This document shows, piece by piece, positions 22,550 to 35,057 of a stretch of DNA of 64,000 bases; the stretch's first letter is position 1, and each line of letters opens with the position of its first letter. The notes under the pieces are model-generated. The model had not been told where the DNA came from and ran no database searches. It was given only the letters and a program-made list of their open reading frames with translations. A program made the position numbers and the translations under genes. The DNA is from Tillus elongatus (Eukaryota; Arthropoda; Insecta; Coleoptera; Cleridae), in the NCBI GenBank assembly GCA_964006375.1, contig OZ023265.1:7813660-7877659 (forward strand). The letters run 5' to 3'.

Positions 22550-23339
22550 CGCATTAGTTATTTCCCCCGGTTATAAGATAATAATAATAACGTATATTAG
22601 GTCCTGTTTTCGTGGCTCAATTAAGAAACATCAAAAGACCAGTGTTAACACTGCTCTTAGAATTTGATTTAGTGACATACTGATTTTCTATTTTACGCAA
22701 AATTGTATTGTTTTAAGTCATTAACTCATAATTTTCATTTATAACCATCGTCCAATATTTATTTTCAATATACATGTTTTAAATCTGTTAGGTTAGTTAA
22801 AAGTCAGTTGTAAAATGTCAACAACGCTACATAACAAGCGCAAGCGCCCGAGAGTAAAAATAATGCGCTTGTTAAGCTTCCAAGCAATTTGCTGCTGTTA
22901 TAAATTATCGGTGTCATCTATCAGCAACTAGCTATCAAGCCGCTTGCATTCGCATCCTAAAATTTAGCGCTTTTAGACGCAAACATTGTCCCGGTATTAG
23001 AAAAAAAAATGGCCCAGGGCTGACAATTTACAAAATCGTTAGTTGGTTCTACACAGTCTCTATCTATAACATTTTGTGTTAAGTAGAGCTGTCGTGACGA
23101 CATTCTACCTGGTTCCGCACCGAGATGGCGCCTCTGTCGTACATTTCACAATGTTCTACATTCTGACATCTTGCAATGATACTTGTAACTTCCACTGTTT
23201 AGATTTTTATCCACCATTTATTTACATAGCATAGCAGTACAGGTAGCGTCATCTGTCTTTGTCCAACATTGTAGATATTGCATTACAGAATCTGAAGTGA
23301 TGTCGAGGATTATTTTAATGTTAATTTCGAATAACTGTA
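22550..23339. other. Intergenic, nothing recognised
   Basis: No gene. A GAGATGGCGCC motif near 23122 is the only notable short sequence. Confidence 0.45.
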
Positions 23340-23819
23340 TTTTTAGTGAATTTTTAATTTAAAAAAAAATCACTAATAGAGAGGTATCGATGGTGAGACT
23401 TTGCAAACATTTTTTTAAATGAGCGCGAGCTAGGACCCCTAGAACCCATATCCGGGGCTTGGATGAGTTCGTTAGTTGAGTTTTCTTTCAAAAAAATTTT
23501 TTCTCCGAAAATTACAAAGCCGTTCTACTGAAATTTAACGTATATATTGCGTTAGGAGAGATCTCACAACGTACCAAAATTCAACTTTCTAAGTTTAGAA
23601 AAAAATGAGTTATTCAAATTTTAAATTTTCTTTTGAAAAAAAATTTTTTTCTCCGAAAATTACGAAGTTATTTTAACGAAATTTGGTGGATATCTTGCCT
23701 TAGGAAAGACCTTGCTACACACCAAATTTAAACTTTCTAAGTTTATAGAATATTGAGTTATTGAAATTTGAAGCATTTAATAAAAATTCACTACCATAAC
23801 GCACTTGCTGCGTCCCGTT
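23340..23819 (+). repeat. Family T copy T7, without the (TA)n tract
   Basis: Complete ends: TTTTTAGTGAATTTTTAA at the start, CATATCCGGGG in the middle, AAAATTCACTACCATAACGC and ACTTGCTGCGTCC at the end. The (TA)n tract and adjoining bases are missing, so CCGGGG joins directly to CTTGGATGAGTTCG. About 480 bp; a compact short-tail example. Confidence 0.85.
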
Positions 23820-23989
23820 AGGTTTTCTTTGATTAAAAGACTTGTTCTTTTGAGTTGTTCATTTTAATTTCAATCACTTAAATAATTTGAGAGATATTGC
23901 ATTTTTAAAAACATCTTTTAATTTTTTGTTCAGAGAAATTGGGTGTTAAGATCTGATGAACTAACTTATCCAAGTCATTAACAAAATAA

Positions 23990-24155
23990 GGGTAATTCCG
24001 AAATTTGGTCCAAATCAGTGAAGTATTTTTTGAGTTATTGGAAGGATACATACAGACGCTATAATTCGCGCTCATTTGAAGAAAATTTTCGAAAGTCTCA
24101 AAATCGACACTTCTCTATGAGTGAATTTTCTGAACGAAAATTCACTAAAACGATA
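23990..24155 (-). repeat. Family T copy T8, minus strand, without the (TA)n tract
   Basis: Reverse-orientation T sequence: CCAAATCAGTGAAG, TTTTTGAGTTATTGG, CGCGCTCATTTGAAG and GAGTGAATTTTCTG with AAAATTCACTAAAAC. The TA tract is replaced by ATACATACAG. Confidence 0.75.
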
Positions 24156-24884
24156 TAATGAATAATGGTTTCTAGAAAATCATTTTCAGCGATAAGATTC
24201 CCAAAAGCTGGGAATTGCATAGTACCTAACACTTTTAATCACAAATAAAAAAAAGATAGGTGTTATTAGGGCGGTTGTATATGATGTACAGCTCAAATTT
24301 ATTGGCTTTATAATAAACTGTAACAAACCACCATAAAGAAAATATAGCTAATATTTTTGTGTACACACATGTTCACATAAAACTGATAATAAATGTAAGT
24401 ATATGAAGGTACGTACATTATTTTATATAAAGCAATTTATCACCATTTCTTTAATAGAGAGATGCTTGCGTGTAACCTCCATACATAATGCACACATTCG
24501 CTAAAAACAAAACACCCTAAATATGAAAAAGCGACGTATTTGTTTAATGGATTTTCTTAGCCTTAGCAAGGCAAGTATGAAACTAGCCTCCAATGTGTAA
24601 TATTCTAATGAAAAAAAGCAGACCCGTTGAGAAACGCTATTCAACACCATAATCCAAATCGATTTCTCCTCCTGACGACATTTGACAAACGATGTCGTAA
24701 ATTGTAGTTGAGTTACCTCAGGAGACGAACGATAAGCCTCCTGGTATTCTCATTTCAATTCCGGTTGAGTTTCATGCTGCATATTACAACCATAAAATTT
24801 TATTGCTTGTTTTTCATATAATTAGGTGTCTAATTGGGAAGCTGGGTGATGTTTTCGCTTAAGTTAATTTAATTTAAGGAATAG
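24156..24884. other. Intergenic, nothing recognised
   Basis: AT-rich sequence without recognisable gene or repeat end. Confidence 0.5.
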
Positions 24885-24891
24885 AGACATG

Positions 24892-25226
24892 TTCGGTGGT
24901 TCAGTGGTAAGAACGTGTGCCTCTGAACAGGAGGGTACCAGGTTCGATCCCAGCGTTCGTCTTTCACTTTTTCAGTACAAACTGCATTAAATTAACGCCA
25001 CCCGAAGTTTTCGTATTTGGGCAAGTTGAATCTCTGCACGTTTCGCCCTTCGGAGGGGGCGGAAAGCCGCCGGTCCGGTGTCCATACGATGTTGGGCACG
25101 TTAAAGATCCCTACCTTCCTTGCAGAAAGGCAGCGGTTCGGCAAAAATTCCAGGATAGTGAATAGAAACTGCTCCCTGGCGTCGGCGATTGCCCATAGTC
25201 ACGACGGTAAAGAAAGAAAAAAATTC
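24892..25226 (+). mobile_element. tRNA-derived SINE with 7-bp target duplication
   Basis: The first 70 bp resemble a tRNA, closest by eye to tRNA-Gly: TTCGGTGGTTCAGTGGTAAG contains a good A box and GGTTCGATCCC a good B box for RNA polymerase III. The body contains GGGCACGTTAAAGATCCC, a block I recall from several invertebrate SINEs. It ends in an A-rich tail (GAAAGAAAAAAA). AGACATG occurs immediately before (24885-24891) and after (25227-25233), which is a clean target-site duplication. The copy is therefore complete at both ends. Confidence 0.85.
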
Positions 25227-25410
25227 AGACATGCTATTTAATTTAATGTTGCCATTTTTTAAAAAGGAATAAAAACACCTACTTTTATTAATTGGTCATC
25301 AAGTGGAATTGAGTGATCAAAAATGGGAAAATGGATGAAAAAAATTAAGAGCTATCGAATGCTCATTGAGAACAGTGGTGATACCGAAACACTGTTTTTT
25401 TAAATATTTA

Positions 25411-27066
25411 AACAACACACCACGAGGGCTTACAGCCTAAATACTATCGTACCGCGGGTGTCGACAAGTAGGAAAGAGGCAACTTGTTAATTCTGGACTT
25501 GAAGGTTCGGAGGAGAAGGAAAAACATGTGCCGGCAAGGAATTCCACAACTTGGAAGTCCTTGGGACAAAAGAGCGGGCATAACAAGATGTTCTATGTCT
25601 AATGATCTGGACAGTAAAAAGGTGCATTCGCTCTGTTCCCCTGGTAGATCTGTTGAGGGCAGCAGGTGGAGGAACTATGGAAGAAAGCTTCTCTGCCCGT
25701 GCAGATATATATAAAAGAGAGAGAGAGGTCACCAACGGCACGTCGGTTGGCAAGGGATGGCAGCCTTTCGGTGAGGGTAGGGTCACCGATGATACGTATA
25801 GCTCTCTTCTGAATTGAGCCCAGGATAGCAAGTGTAGAAGCGGCAGCGGCACCCCAGATGTGGGAGCAGTATTCGAGGTTTGGTCTTATTTGTGAAGTAC
25901 ATAAGGTATAGAGATTAGCTGGTGAAAAGTATTTGCGAGCCCGGAGAGGAAACCTAATTTCTTAGCAGCCGCTTCTGCAATTGATCTGACATGTTGGTGC
26001 CAATTGAAATTTCGATCCACAGAAATGCCAACAAGTGAAAAAGACTCATTACTTTGAATAACTTGGTTGTTCATTGTGATGGGTCTAGGGCTGGTGTATC
26101 TCTTATGAGACACAAAGCAAGACTGAGATTTGGTGAGGTTGAATTGTACAAGATTTCTATTTCCCCAGTCTAATATTTTTTGGAGATCCACGGAGACAGA
26201 ACCCTCCATGAGTCTGCGATCCTCATCTAATTGGGCTAAAGAGACAGGCTTAGAATATCGTATATTTGAGTGGAGGGTGCTGTCGTCCGCGTAACTGTGA
26301 ACTGAGTTGGATGTGCTAGAGAGGAGGTCATTGATGTGGGGAAGAAACAAAGTAGAGGCTAAAGCTGAACCTTGAGGGACTCCTGCATTAATTGGATACA
26401 GTTTAGAGGAATGGCCATCCAGGACAACAGATATGCTCCGGTTGGAGAGAAAATTTGCTGTCCAAGTATAGAGTTTTGGTGGTAGGCCATAGGCCGGAAC
26501 TTTATTAATCAGCGCTGCGTGCCAGACCTGGTGTAATGCTTTGGATATGTCTAGAGCGACAATCTGGGATTCACCGTGTAGTTCCATATACTTGTTTCAA
26601 GAATTGGCGACAAGGAAAGGAGGTTGGCAGTTGATCTGCGCTGACGGAATCCAGCCAGTTGCCGTGGATTAGACTGTATTTTTCAAGAAATTTTAGTAAT
26701 TCCGTGTTTATATACTTTTCCATCACTTTAGAGACGACACTGAAAGGATAGAAATAGGTCTGTAGTTGCTAGGCAGCGCTTTGGATCCTTTCTTGGGGAT
26801 GGGTTGTACTCGAGCAGTTTTCCAGTTACTAGGGAATATGCCTCTATTGTAAGATGTCTAAAACAGCAAGTTCTGATGCGCATTTTTTGAGAACAATTGC
26901 TGAGATCTCGTCAAGGCCAGAGGCTTTCCTGGTATTAAGAGAAGAGAGCATCTTTCGTACCTTTTTAGTTTTGAAAATGATATCCGTCATTTTATGTGCG
27001 ACATTGGGGACTGTTGCTGGTTGAACATTTGGAGGTGGGTTGAGAGTAGAATTGCGGCGAACAACG
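25411..27066 (-). mobile_element. CR1-like LINE, copy C (5-prime truncated)
   Basis: Minus-strand copy with the family 3-prime end (CCTCGTGGTGTGTTGTT at 25411). It is truncated in the linker before the RT at about 27066. Like copy A it lacks 8 bases near the C-terminus. Confidence 0.88.
25487..27060 (-). pseudogene. CR1-like LINE reverse transcriptase, broken (copy C)
   Basis: The main frame, 26587-25886, holds ALDISKALHQVWHAALI, GVPQGSALASTLF, HSYADDSTLHSN and GISVDRNFNWHQHV. A frameshift near 25930 separates the C-terminal piece (25852-25487), which ends FPSPPNLQVQN. The YADD active site is present. Upstream, LPSNYRPIS is intact where copy A has a deletion. Not functional because of frameshifts and 5-prime truncation. 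Confidence 0.85.
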
Positions 27067-28049
27067 AAATATATTTATTATAGTGAATTATGTTAGTATA
27101 CTCAATAAAACCGTTTCAAAATCATAACAGCGTTTCTGTGATATTAAATGTAGTTGTACAAAAATATTGTCTCAGAAGAAGATATCAAAACTAATAGTCC
27201 TCAGTTTCCAGCAGACTAAATATAATACGCATAAAATTAGCATCGTTGCATATGCACATATTTACTAACCAGTAATATACTCAAGAGTTTCCATAATACC
27301 AATTCAAAACCAAATCTCTATAATGTTTAAGTATAAAAGCAAACCGACGGAAACACGAAGCTGCTGTTCCAAATAAGACTATAAAACTCTACTCCAAATT
27401 ATAAAAGACGTGTATCTCAAATTGTAAACTGCGTTTTGCCGCGATACAGCATTCAAAGCGATACATAAAAGCTACTTCAGTGAGCCAGAAATTGCATTTA
27501 CATAAACCGCAACTTTCCTTCGCTGCAAGCTGCTACAAAGACGACTTCTATGCCGTACATGAATTTTCTCACGTTCTCTTACTTTCGCAGAAAAACGCTC
27601 AAGAAATCCGAACACCGTTACTTTCCGGTTTAATAACAGCAAAGAAAAACAAGAATGGCGAAAAGCATATCTGAACAATTTTATTGAATATTGAAACCAT
27701 TTTCATGCTCAGGAAATACTTGGGGTATGAAGCTTAATCCGTTCGACGGCTGCTGTACTTTTTAGTACTGTCTAATAGTCTAATGTACTTGATCCATTTC
27801 TAAATATTAACCCGGAGTTGGTGGTTACAGCTTGCATCTAAAACTAACATAAAAGTCAAAGTAAATAATACATTATAATTTATGTATGTATGAATTTATT
27901 TAAACCTTTTTTTAAACCTCTACATCTATAATAATAAGATATATTTCCCAAGGACAACATACATTATATAGGACTAGTCAAAATAAAGAAATTACAAAAA
28001 TTAACGAACTAAAGACAAACAATCACACCATAAAAAACAAACATATCAC
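27067..28049. other. Intergenic; the right part may be the 3-prime UTR of the next LINE
   Basis: No gene supported. From about 27890 the sequence may belong to the 3-prime untranslated region of the jockey-type LINE to the right; its end is not clear. Confidence 0.4.
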
Positions 28050-30130
28050 TACATATGTTGTCTAGGCATAAATGCTTCTAAACTATAAAAATATTCAGCC
28101 AATAAAAAATTTGTAAGTTCTTCCCTAAAAACTGACAGGCTACTACATGATCTAACTCTCTCTGACAGTTGATTGAAAATCCTAGGTGCTAGGTAATCGG
28201 GAGAACTATATGTCACTTTGAGTTTGGCAATTGGTACGTGAACTTTGTTTTTTTTTTGTCTCGTATCTACATCATGGCTTTATTTAATACAAAAGTTCCA
28301 TCCTTATTTTTTTAAAACAAGCAAAGTAAGTTCCATTATAATCATCTAAAATAATGTAAGCACTCTGTTTTGCTGAAAAATATATCTGCATTATTGACGT
28401 GATGGAACTCCTTCCAAGCATCTTAGTACCTGTTTCTGAGTTATAAATACAGCTCTCGTATGTACTGACAACCCTCAGAATATTATACCGTAACGCAACC
28501 GAGAGTCGACCTGCCCGTGGTAGAGCATCAACAACTGATCCTTCTCCATATAACCCCTTACGTTTTTTAACTAATATGAAACCGAATTTAGCTTCCCAAC
28601 CAGTTACGCACATTGATCATGCCAATTCAAAGAATGGTCTATAAAAATACACAAAAATTTATAATTTCCTTCTGAGGCTGTTGCGGACACTAGGCTGTTA
28701 TTGTCTAAAAAGTGTATTGCGTTACAGTGCTTTTGGTAGTTGTCTAATCGCAGCCGTCTTACCACAATTCAAAAACAGTCTGTTAGCAGAAAACCAGGCA
28801 TCTAACTCAGTAAAAACAGAGCTGCACCTAGTTGCGAGACCCACATCCGAAATGTCAGAAACAATAACGGAGGTATCATCCGCATAAATGGTGATCGACG
28901 CTGGCAACTTAAAGCTACCCAAGTCATTAATATGTAACTAAAACAGCACTGCACCCAGGACCGATCCCCGCGGAACGCCCAGGTCACTACTGATAATTTG
29001 AGAAGCGCTCTGCCCAACAACAAAATACTGTCTTCTCTGCGAAAAATAACTAGACAGCCAAGACAGGGGCAATCCCCGTATGCCATACATATGTAGCTTC
29101 TTGATCAAGATAGAGTGATCGACGCAGTCAAATGCCCTGCTGAGATCACAAAAGATGCCAACAGGAGACTCGCCAGCCTCTATGCTCTTAATTACAGAGC
29201 CATAGTGTGAATAAATTGCCGTCGATGTTGATCTTTTGTCCAGAAATCCATGTTGATTTTTTGTCAATATTTGGTGCTGGGAACAGTACGTCACAAGCCG
29301 GTTCATAAATGCATACTCAAATATACATGAAAAGCTAGGAGGAATCGCCACTGGCCTGTAGTTTTCCAACAAAGAGAAATCTTGTTTTTTATGTACCGGA
29401 ACTTTCTTGTCAATCTTTAACACTTGAGGGAATAGCCCACTTATAAAAGAAGTATTAACTAAGTTCGATAATGGTTTAATTATAATATACAGGCACTTCT
29501 TAAGAAGAAACTTGGGAAGATCGTCATACCCAGATGATGACTTATTTTTTAACTTACAAGTTAGTACATTATAGGGTTCCGGTTCTTAAAACGGGGCAAG
29601 ATAAAATGAATTTGGCGGAGACGTAACGTTCTTCGTGAACTGCCTATAGTTAATCTTCTGGTCGGCTATCTGAGAGACCGACTGCCTTGGAGTCTGTTCA
29701 AAATAGAAGTTGAACAGGTTAGCAACCTCATCAGCAGAAGTCACCATAGGATTACCCTGCCGGATATGAATTTCGCTGCCACGTTTCCTACATTTGCTGG
29801 ATAGTTCAGATACAATATTCCAAGCACCCCGTACATGATTATCAAATCGATATAATATATTTTGAAAATATTGTTTTTTTTTTGCTTGATTTTACGAGAT
29901 CGTGTTGCTTTTGTTTCGCCATTTTATAAGATAAATCTAATTCCGCATATAAAACTTTTAAGTAGTATAGATCTTTAAGACTTAAGCTAGATGTCCTTAC
30001 TTTATCAGTTACCCAATTTTTGGGTATATATTTAAAATATAGAAGAGCCAAGGCTAACTGGATAACCATAGGTATAGTTTCAAAGGCAATCGATATAATA
30101 AAAGTTTGTTGAGGAGTACCGCATGTCAAA
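28050..30130 (-). pseudogene. Jockey-type LINE ORF2, 5-prime truncated and decayed (J1)
   Basis: Minus-strand remnant followable through several frames. The linker (30129-29842) has LKDLYYLKVLYAELDLSYK. The RT follows (29423-28938) with ENYRPVAIPPSFSCIFEY, FCDLSRAFDCVDHSILIKK and GVPRGSVLG. The active site TIYADDTSVIV lies at about 28890. The C-terminal part (about 28720-28050) continues in shifted frames with FIDHSLNWHDQ, LAPRIFNQLSERV and FREELTNFLL. The domain order is that of jockey-superfamily ORF2. The endonuclease is absent, and multiple stops and frameshifts make it inactive. Confidence 0.82.
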
Positions 30131-30344
30131 CCCGATCAAGTTTTTTAACAATAATAGATTTTATTTCAACAACAAAAGAAAATACAAAGTAGGATACATT
30201 TCTTGCTAAATCACCTAAATAAACATGGAAAAAGTGTATTATGTACCTACGCTTATAAGACCTAGGAAACTATAAAATAACAATTCCCTAGTTGCATATT
30301 AAATCTGTTGCATATTAAATATGTTGCACAATTTGGTAAGACCA

Positions 30345-30715
30345 CAAACCATTTTTGCATTTACCATCGAAATATAATGCATGTTTTTATGAACAGAAAT
30401 TCAGGATGCAGCAGGTGCTTTATCGCAGCGAATTTTCATTATATGTTTCCAATTTCATAGTTTAATTTACTATTAACGCAACCCTCGTTGACTAGGAACC
30501 AGTTTTTCGGGCTCATTTTGAGTTTGTTTTCGAGACATTTTTTACATTTTCAAACAATAAAGTTATTTTGATGAAATATGGTACATGGTTTCTACTATTC
30601 AGGTTATACTGGTGAACAAATATAATGCCTGCTTTCGTTAAAAGAAAAGACATATTTACTATTAAAAACATTTTTCTGAAAATTCACTACCATAACGCAC
30701 TTGCTCGCCCAGACT
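30345..30715 (+). repeat. Family T copy T9, tail only
   Basis: Tail of the long type (CATTTTTGCATTTACCATCG, ACAATAAAGTTATTTTGATG) ending AAAATTCACTACCATAACGC and ACTTGCTCGCCCAGAC. One arm of the terminal stem-loop is damaged. Confidence 0.75.
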
Positions 30716-30782
30716 TTTTTAAATTCATTAGTGTTCATGTGTTTTATAGCAAATATATAATCTTGGACCCCTCTACCCGTTC

Positions 30783-31986
30783 CTAAACCACTCTGTGGTC
30801 TTTCCAGCTGTTACCTATTACTACCCATTTTTTTCCTTCCCACAGGGCTCGTCCGCGATTTTGCCGCCCCGATAGACCCATTTTATGCAGGTGTTTCTTG
30901 ACAGCCATGCGTCCCGTTAAGAGTCCTGTTATGTTTCTGAGGTGTCCTCTGCTAAGATTTAGCAGCTCCACAGCTCTCTTTAAACTGGGTTCGTTAATTA
31001 CTTACTTTCCATGTCTGAGCCCTGGACAGTCTGCCCAGTACAACTTGTGTTCATTTCTGACCCAGGACTTAATGGCTTCCCTGACCGTGCTCTTTGTCAC
31101 GACCAAAACTGATTCTGGTCCCATAAATGGTTCTGCTGACCCTCTCTTCGCGAGACTGTCAGCTTATTCATTGCCCTTGACCCCCAAGTGACCCAAACGC
31201 AGATGAATGTGACCTCATTCTGCCCAGACAGGTCGCTTGTCTCGTCTCGGCACTCACTCACCAACCAGGAATTCACCCGTGGGTTACTTACGGCCTTGAG
31301 GGCTACCTGGCTGTCTGTGGCTATGACGATCCACTTGTTGGTGTAGTCCCTCCTCTTGTTCTCTCGCACACAGTGCAGGATAGCGTACATTTCGGCCTGA
31401 AAGGCCGTTGCATGGGCTCCGAGGCCGCGAGGCGTCTCCTCTCGCCATGCCTCGCGGTCGAAGATTTCCACTGTAAAGTTGTTTTCCCTGCAGGTTCGTG
31501 GGCTCGCGAAGTCTGACCATATTTCTAGCATGGGCTCCTTCACGATCTCCTGAATTATGCAGTGGCCCCTGAAGCCTGGGTTGATCTTCAATCTACCATT
31601 GCAGGTTAGTCTGTATAGTCCTAACCTGGCCTTCCCAATAATAACTAAGTGTAGGGGTGACAGATCCAGCAACACCTCCATGGCGGTTGTTGGGGTTGAA
31701 GGCATGGCGCCTGTGATGCCTAGGCAAGCCATCCTTTGGATCTTTCCTAGTTTTTGTTTGGTACTGGATTGTGTCACCTTAGGCCACCAGACCAGTGGCG
31801 CGTAAGTTAACGATGGTCTGACCACCCTTTGGTACAGCCAGTGGGCCATACTAGGTCTTAGTCCCCACGTTTTCCATATAGCTGCCTAGCGACGGTTAGG
31901 GTCATGACGCCGTATTTTTCCAACGTAACCATCCCAGATTAGCTTAGAGTCCAAAGGCCTCCCTGGCAATTGGAATGTTTTCACCT

Positions 31987-32025
<39 letters not shown>

Positions 32026-32382
32026 TTCTGTGACTCTCCCACTTCCTCCTCCTCGTAAACGGTATGACGCTTGCTTTCTCAGGGATCACCCCGAACCTTT
32101 TACCAACCGTCCACCTTTCCACCACTTTCAGTGGTGTCTGCATGCGCTCCCACACTGATTGTGTAACCTTCCCTCGGACTCTGATGACAATGTCGTCCGC
32201 ATAGCCCAGTACCTCATACCCCCTCCCGAGAGCCTGCCTAGTAGGCTGTCCACGACTAGGCACCAGAGCAAGGGAGACAGAGCGCTCCCTTGCGGACACC
32301 CTGCCGCGACCCCTGCCAGCAGAGTGTCTCCCGCGAGTGAGGCGACCACCGCCCTGTCCTTGAGCATGAAATTACTACCCAT
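30783..32382 (-). pseudogene. R1/I-type LINE ORF2: RT plus RNase H, decayed
   Basis: Same family as 1-868. In minus-strand order: the RT block GCPQGSALSPLLWCLVVDSLL, the active site GYADDIVIRVRGK near 32200, the thumb RPSLTYAPLVWWPKV near 31800, an RNase H domain with FQAEMYAILHCV and IVIATDSQVALKAV (31420-31290), and a C-terminal LLNLSRGHLRNITGLLTGRM (30970-30910). The start of the RNase H fold is not evident. Several frameshifts separate the pieces. A (GA)n expansion at 31991-32021 lies within coding sequence. Confidence 0.83.
31991..32021. repeat. (GA)n microsatellite inside the R1/I-type LINE
   Basis: About 15 GA repeats. The homologous place in the copy at 1-868 (about 268-280) reads only GAGTGAGAG. 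Confidence 0.9.
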
Positions 32383-32442
32383 AGTATGTTATCTAATAAC
32401 CTTTCAGACCCATTCAGTACTGTTCTCAATATGGTTATTCCT

Positions 32443-32652
32443 CTATAATTCTTCTTTGCATTCTTGTTTGCTATCTTTTCTATTTATTGGTAGTATAACT
32501 CCTATCTGCCAGTCTTTCGGCATTTGACTCTGTTCTGCAGCCTTATTTAGGATAATAGTTAAAACTCCTAATCCTTTACTTTCCAAATTCAAGAGTATTT
32601 CTGAAGTGATTTTGTCATATCCCGCCGCTTTTCCCCTTTTCAGCATCTTCAC
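32443..32652 (-). pseudogene. Fragment of another LINE reverse transcriptase
   Basis: Minus-strand frame with KMLKRGKAAGYDKITSEILL and MPKDWQIGVILPINRK, the N-terminal RT block of a LINE lineage different from the neighbouring R1/I copy. Only about 70 residues remain. Confidence 0.65.
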
Positions 32653-34104
32653 GTAAGAAGAAAAACAAACCCTAAATTTATTAGTATCGACGATCAGTTC
32701 GTTTGGATCATTGTTATATTGCTTTCATTAAATTTAACATTTTCTTTGATACCCCTGAGTAAATTTATTTTATAAACCAAAATATCAGCTGAATAAGTGT
32801 GTTTATTTTTGGGCATCTGAAGATCCATACATAGTTCATTGTCCGATGGTAATTAATAAGATATCCACAGACTCAGATCTATTAGTCTAACGATTTAAAA
32901 ACTATAGGCCACTGATTTTCTGCTGATAGTACGTAGGACGTCCAAAAATACAGGGAATAGTCACTCCTTGGATGTTCTCTAGGACATCTTTTTCATTTCA
33001 AACGTATATTATTTTTTGGTTCTAAGCTGTGACAAACGATGATCCAGTGGTGTCCGCTGTACTATAAATGGAAATGAAAATATCTGCCCTATCTGTTACA
33101 GGATGGACGTCTTATGAATTTTTTTCTGCCATAAGGGTGAAGTGACGATGACACGGCGACATCGCTATCAGATTATGATGGTGGTGATACTCAATATGGT
33201 AAAGGATTTTTTTCGTAATACTTTTCTATCTATTTCAGCATCTATTTTAGCAGAGTGTAATTGTTTGGTTTTTATGATTACGTGATCAGTGAACTGAATA
33301 ACAATGCCTAACAAATTGTATAATTTTCTGTTTTCCAATCGATGCCGACCTAAATTAATAAAAAAAATCAACGTGCCGCTGGAAGGTAATAGTTTAATTC
33401 TGTTCATGTTTCTAGACAGCTAGCTAAGCACAAAGTCTATTTATTCTGAATTCTGTTCGCCGTAAACTGTGACCTGGTACAACAATAAAAGATTTCATTA
33501 CTGTTATCAGCAGTTCTGCAGTGTGGAGGCCAGAATACCATCCGGGCATAAACTCTCAACTTTATGCCTCGATCAGCAAACCGCTCCAATAGAATACAAT
33601 ACCATTTTTACTTTTCATATTCTCCTCCGCTTTTGCAGCTTGTGATAAACACAGCAATTTATGCATCTCCTGGCTGGAGTACGGAATTTATTTATATATT
33701 CCTGAAGACTATAAAAACCTCTTCAAGATGGTGGTATCACCTCACCTACGTTTACTTGCTTTGTCTAGATAGAGCTTTCTACATTGATAAAGCACCTTCT
33801 TATTCAATAAGAAAGCAACAGTTTTCGGTAGCAACATCTTTTGCAGTATTTTAGGTGACTTTTTATCGGCCGACTTATGCTGAGTTTTTATCTTTCACTC
33901 CGGTTTTCTATGTCAGATTTATCAAACAATCATCATCGCAGATATGAGGTTATGTTGATATCTAATTGGCATGGAAAATTTTCAGTAAAACAATTGACTG
34001 TATTGCTATATTACCTACTATGATGCTCTGTTTACCTGATAGCATTAAAAATTTAAGCAGCAATTTAAACTTACTGTAAGATCGTTTTTTAGGAGGCGTT
34101 CTTT
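32653..34104. other. Intergenic, nothing recognised
   Basis: No supported gene. The ORFs here (for example 33564-33854 plus) are short and show no familiar motif. Confidence 0.45.
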
Positions 34105-34669
<565 letters not shown>

Positions 34670-34670
<1 letters not shown>

Positions 34671-34687
34671 GGCGCTGCTACCCGGAT
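34670..34687 (+). promoter_or_regulatory. Primer-binding site
   Basis: TGGCGCTGCTACCCGGAT at the LTR boundary, overlapping its last base. TGGCGC is the usual start of the primer site in many errantiviruses. I could not identify the tRNA. Confidence 0.7.
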
Positions 34688-34830
34688 ACCAGACGGCCTT
34701 AATTAACGCATAAAAGTTCAATTTAAGCGTCGGATTGTTTCAACAATTTGCTGGTATACGAAGAACCTCACTCATTCGCATCACAAGTGGTCCAGAAGTA
34801 AGAAGACTGGTACAGACAGTATGCTGAAAT

Positions 34831-34840
34831 CCCTGTAAGT
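34831..34840 (+). promoter_or_regulatory. Leader splice donor, probably for env mRNA
   Basis: CCCTGTAAGT in the untranslated leader, with GT at 34835-34836, is a strong donor consensus just after a short ATG-containing segment. Together with the acceptor at 39798-39799 it could give a spliced env message, as known for gypsy. Confidence 0.6.
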
Positions 34841-35057
34841 ACTCCTTCCTTAATTTTTGATTGATTTACTTGTGTCCTTTTGTAATATTACTATTTAAGA
34901 AATTTTAACAGTCAGTCAAACACATATAATTTATTTCTTAGCTTGCCTAATTGAATAATCATTATTTAAAGTGATCAATTCAAAAATTATAGCTGAAAAT
35001 ATTTTTATAACTAATCTCATATTGGGAAAAATATTTTTCTGTGTTTTATTTTATTTT

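Noticed and set aside
24892..24962. A functional tRNA gene
   Set aside because: The acceptor and other stems do not pair properly, and the sequence continues into a SINE body with A-rich tail and target duplication.
33564..33854. 96-codon plus-strand ORF as a host gene
   Set aside because: No recognisable motif, AT-biased composition, and no splice or promoter support.
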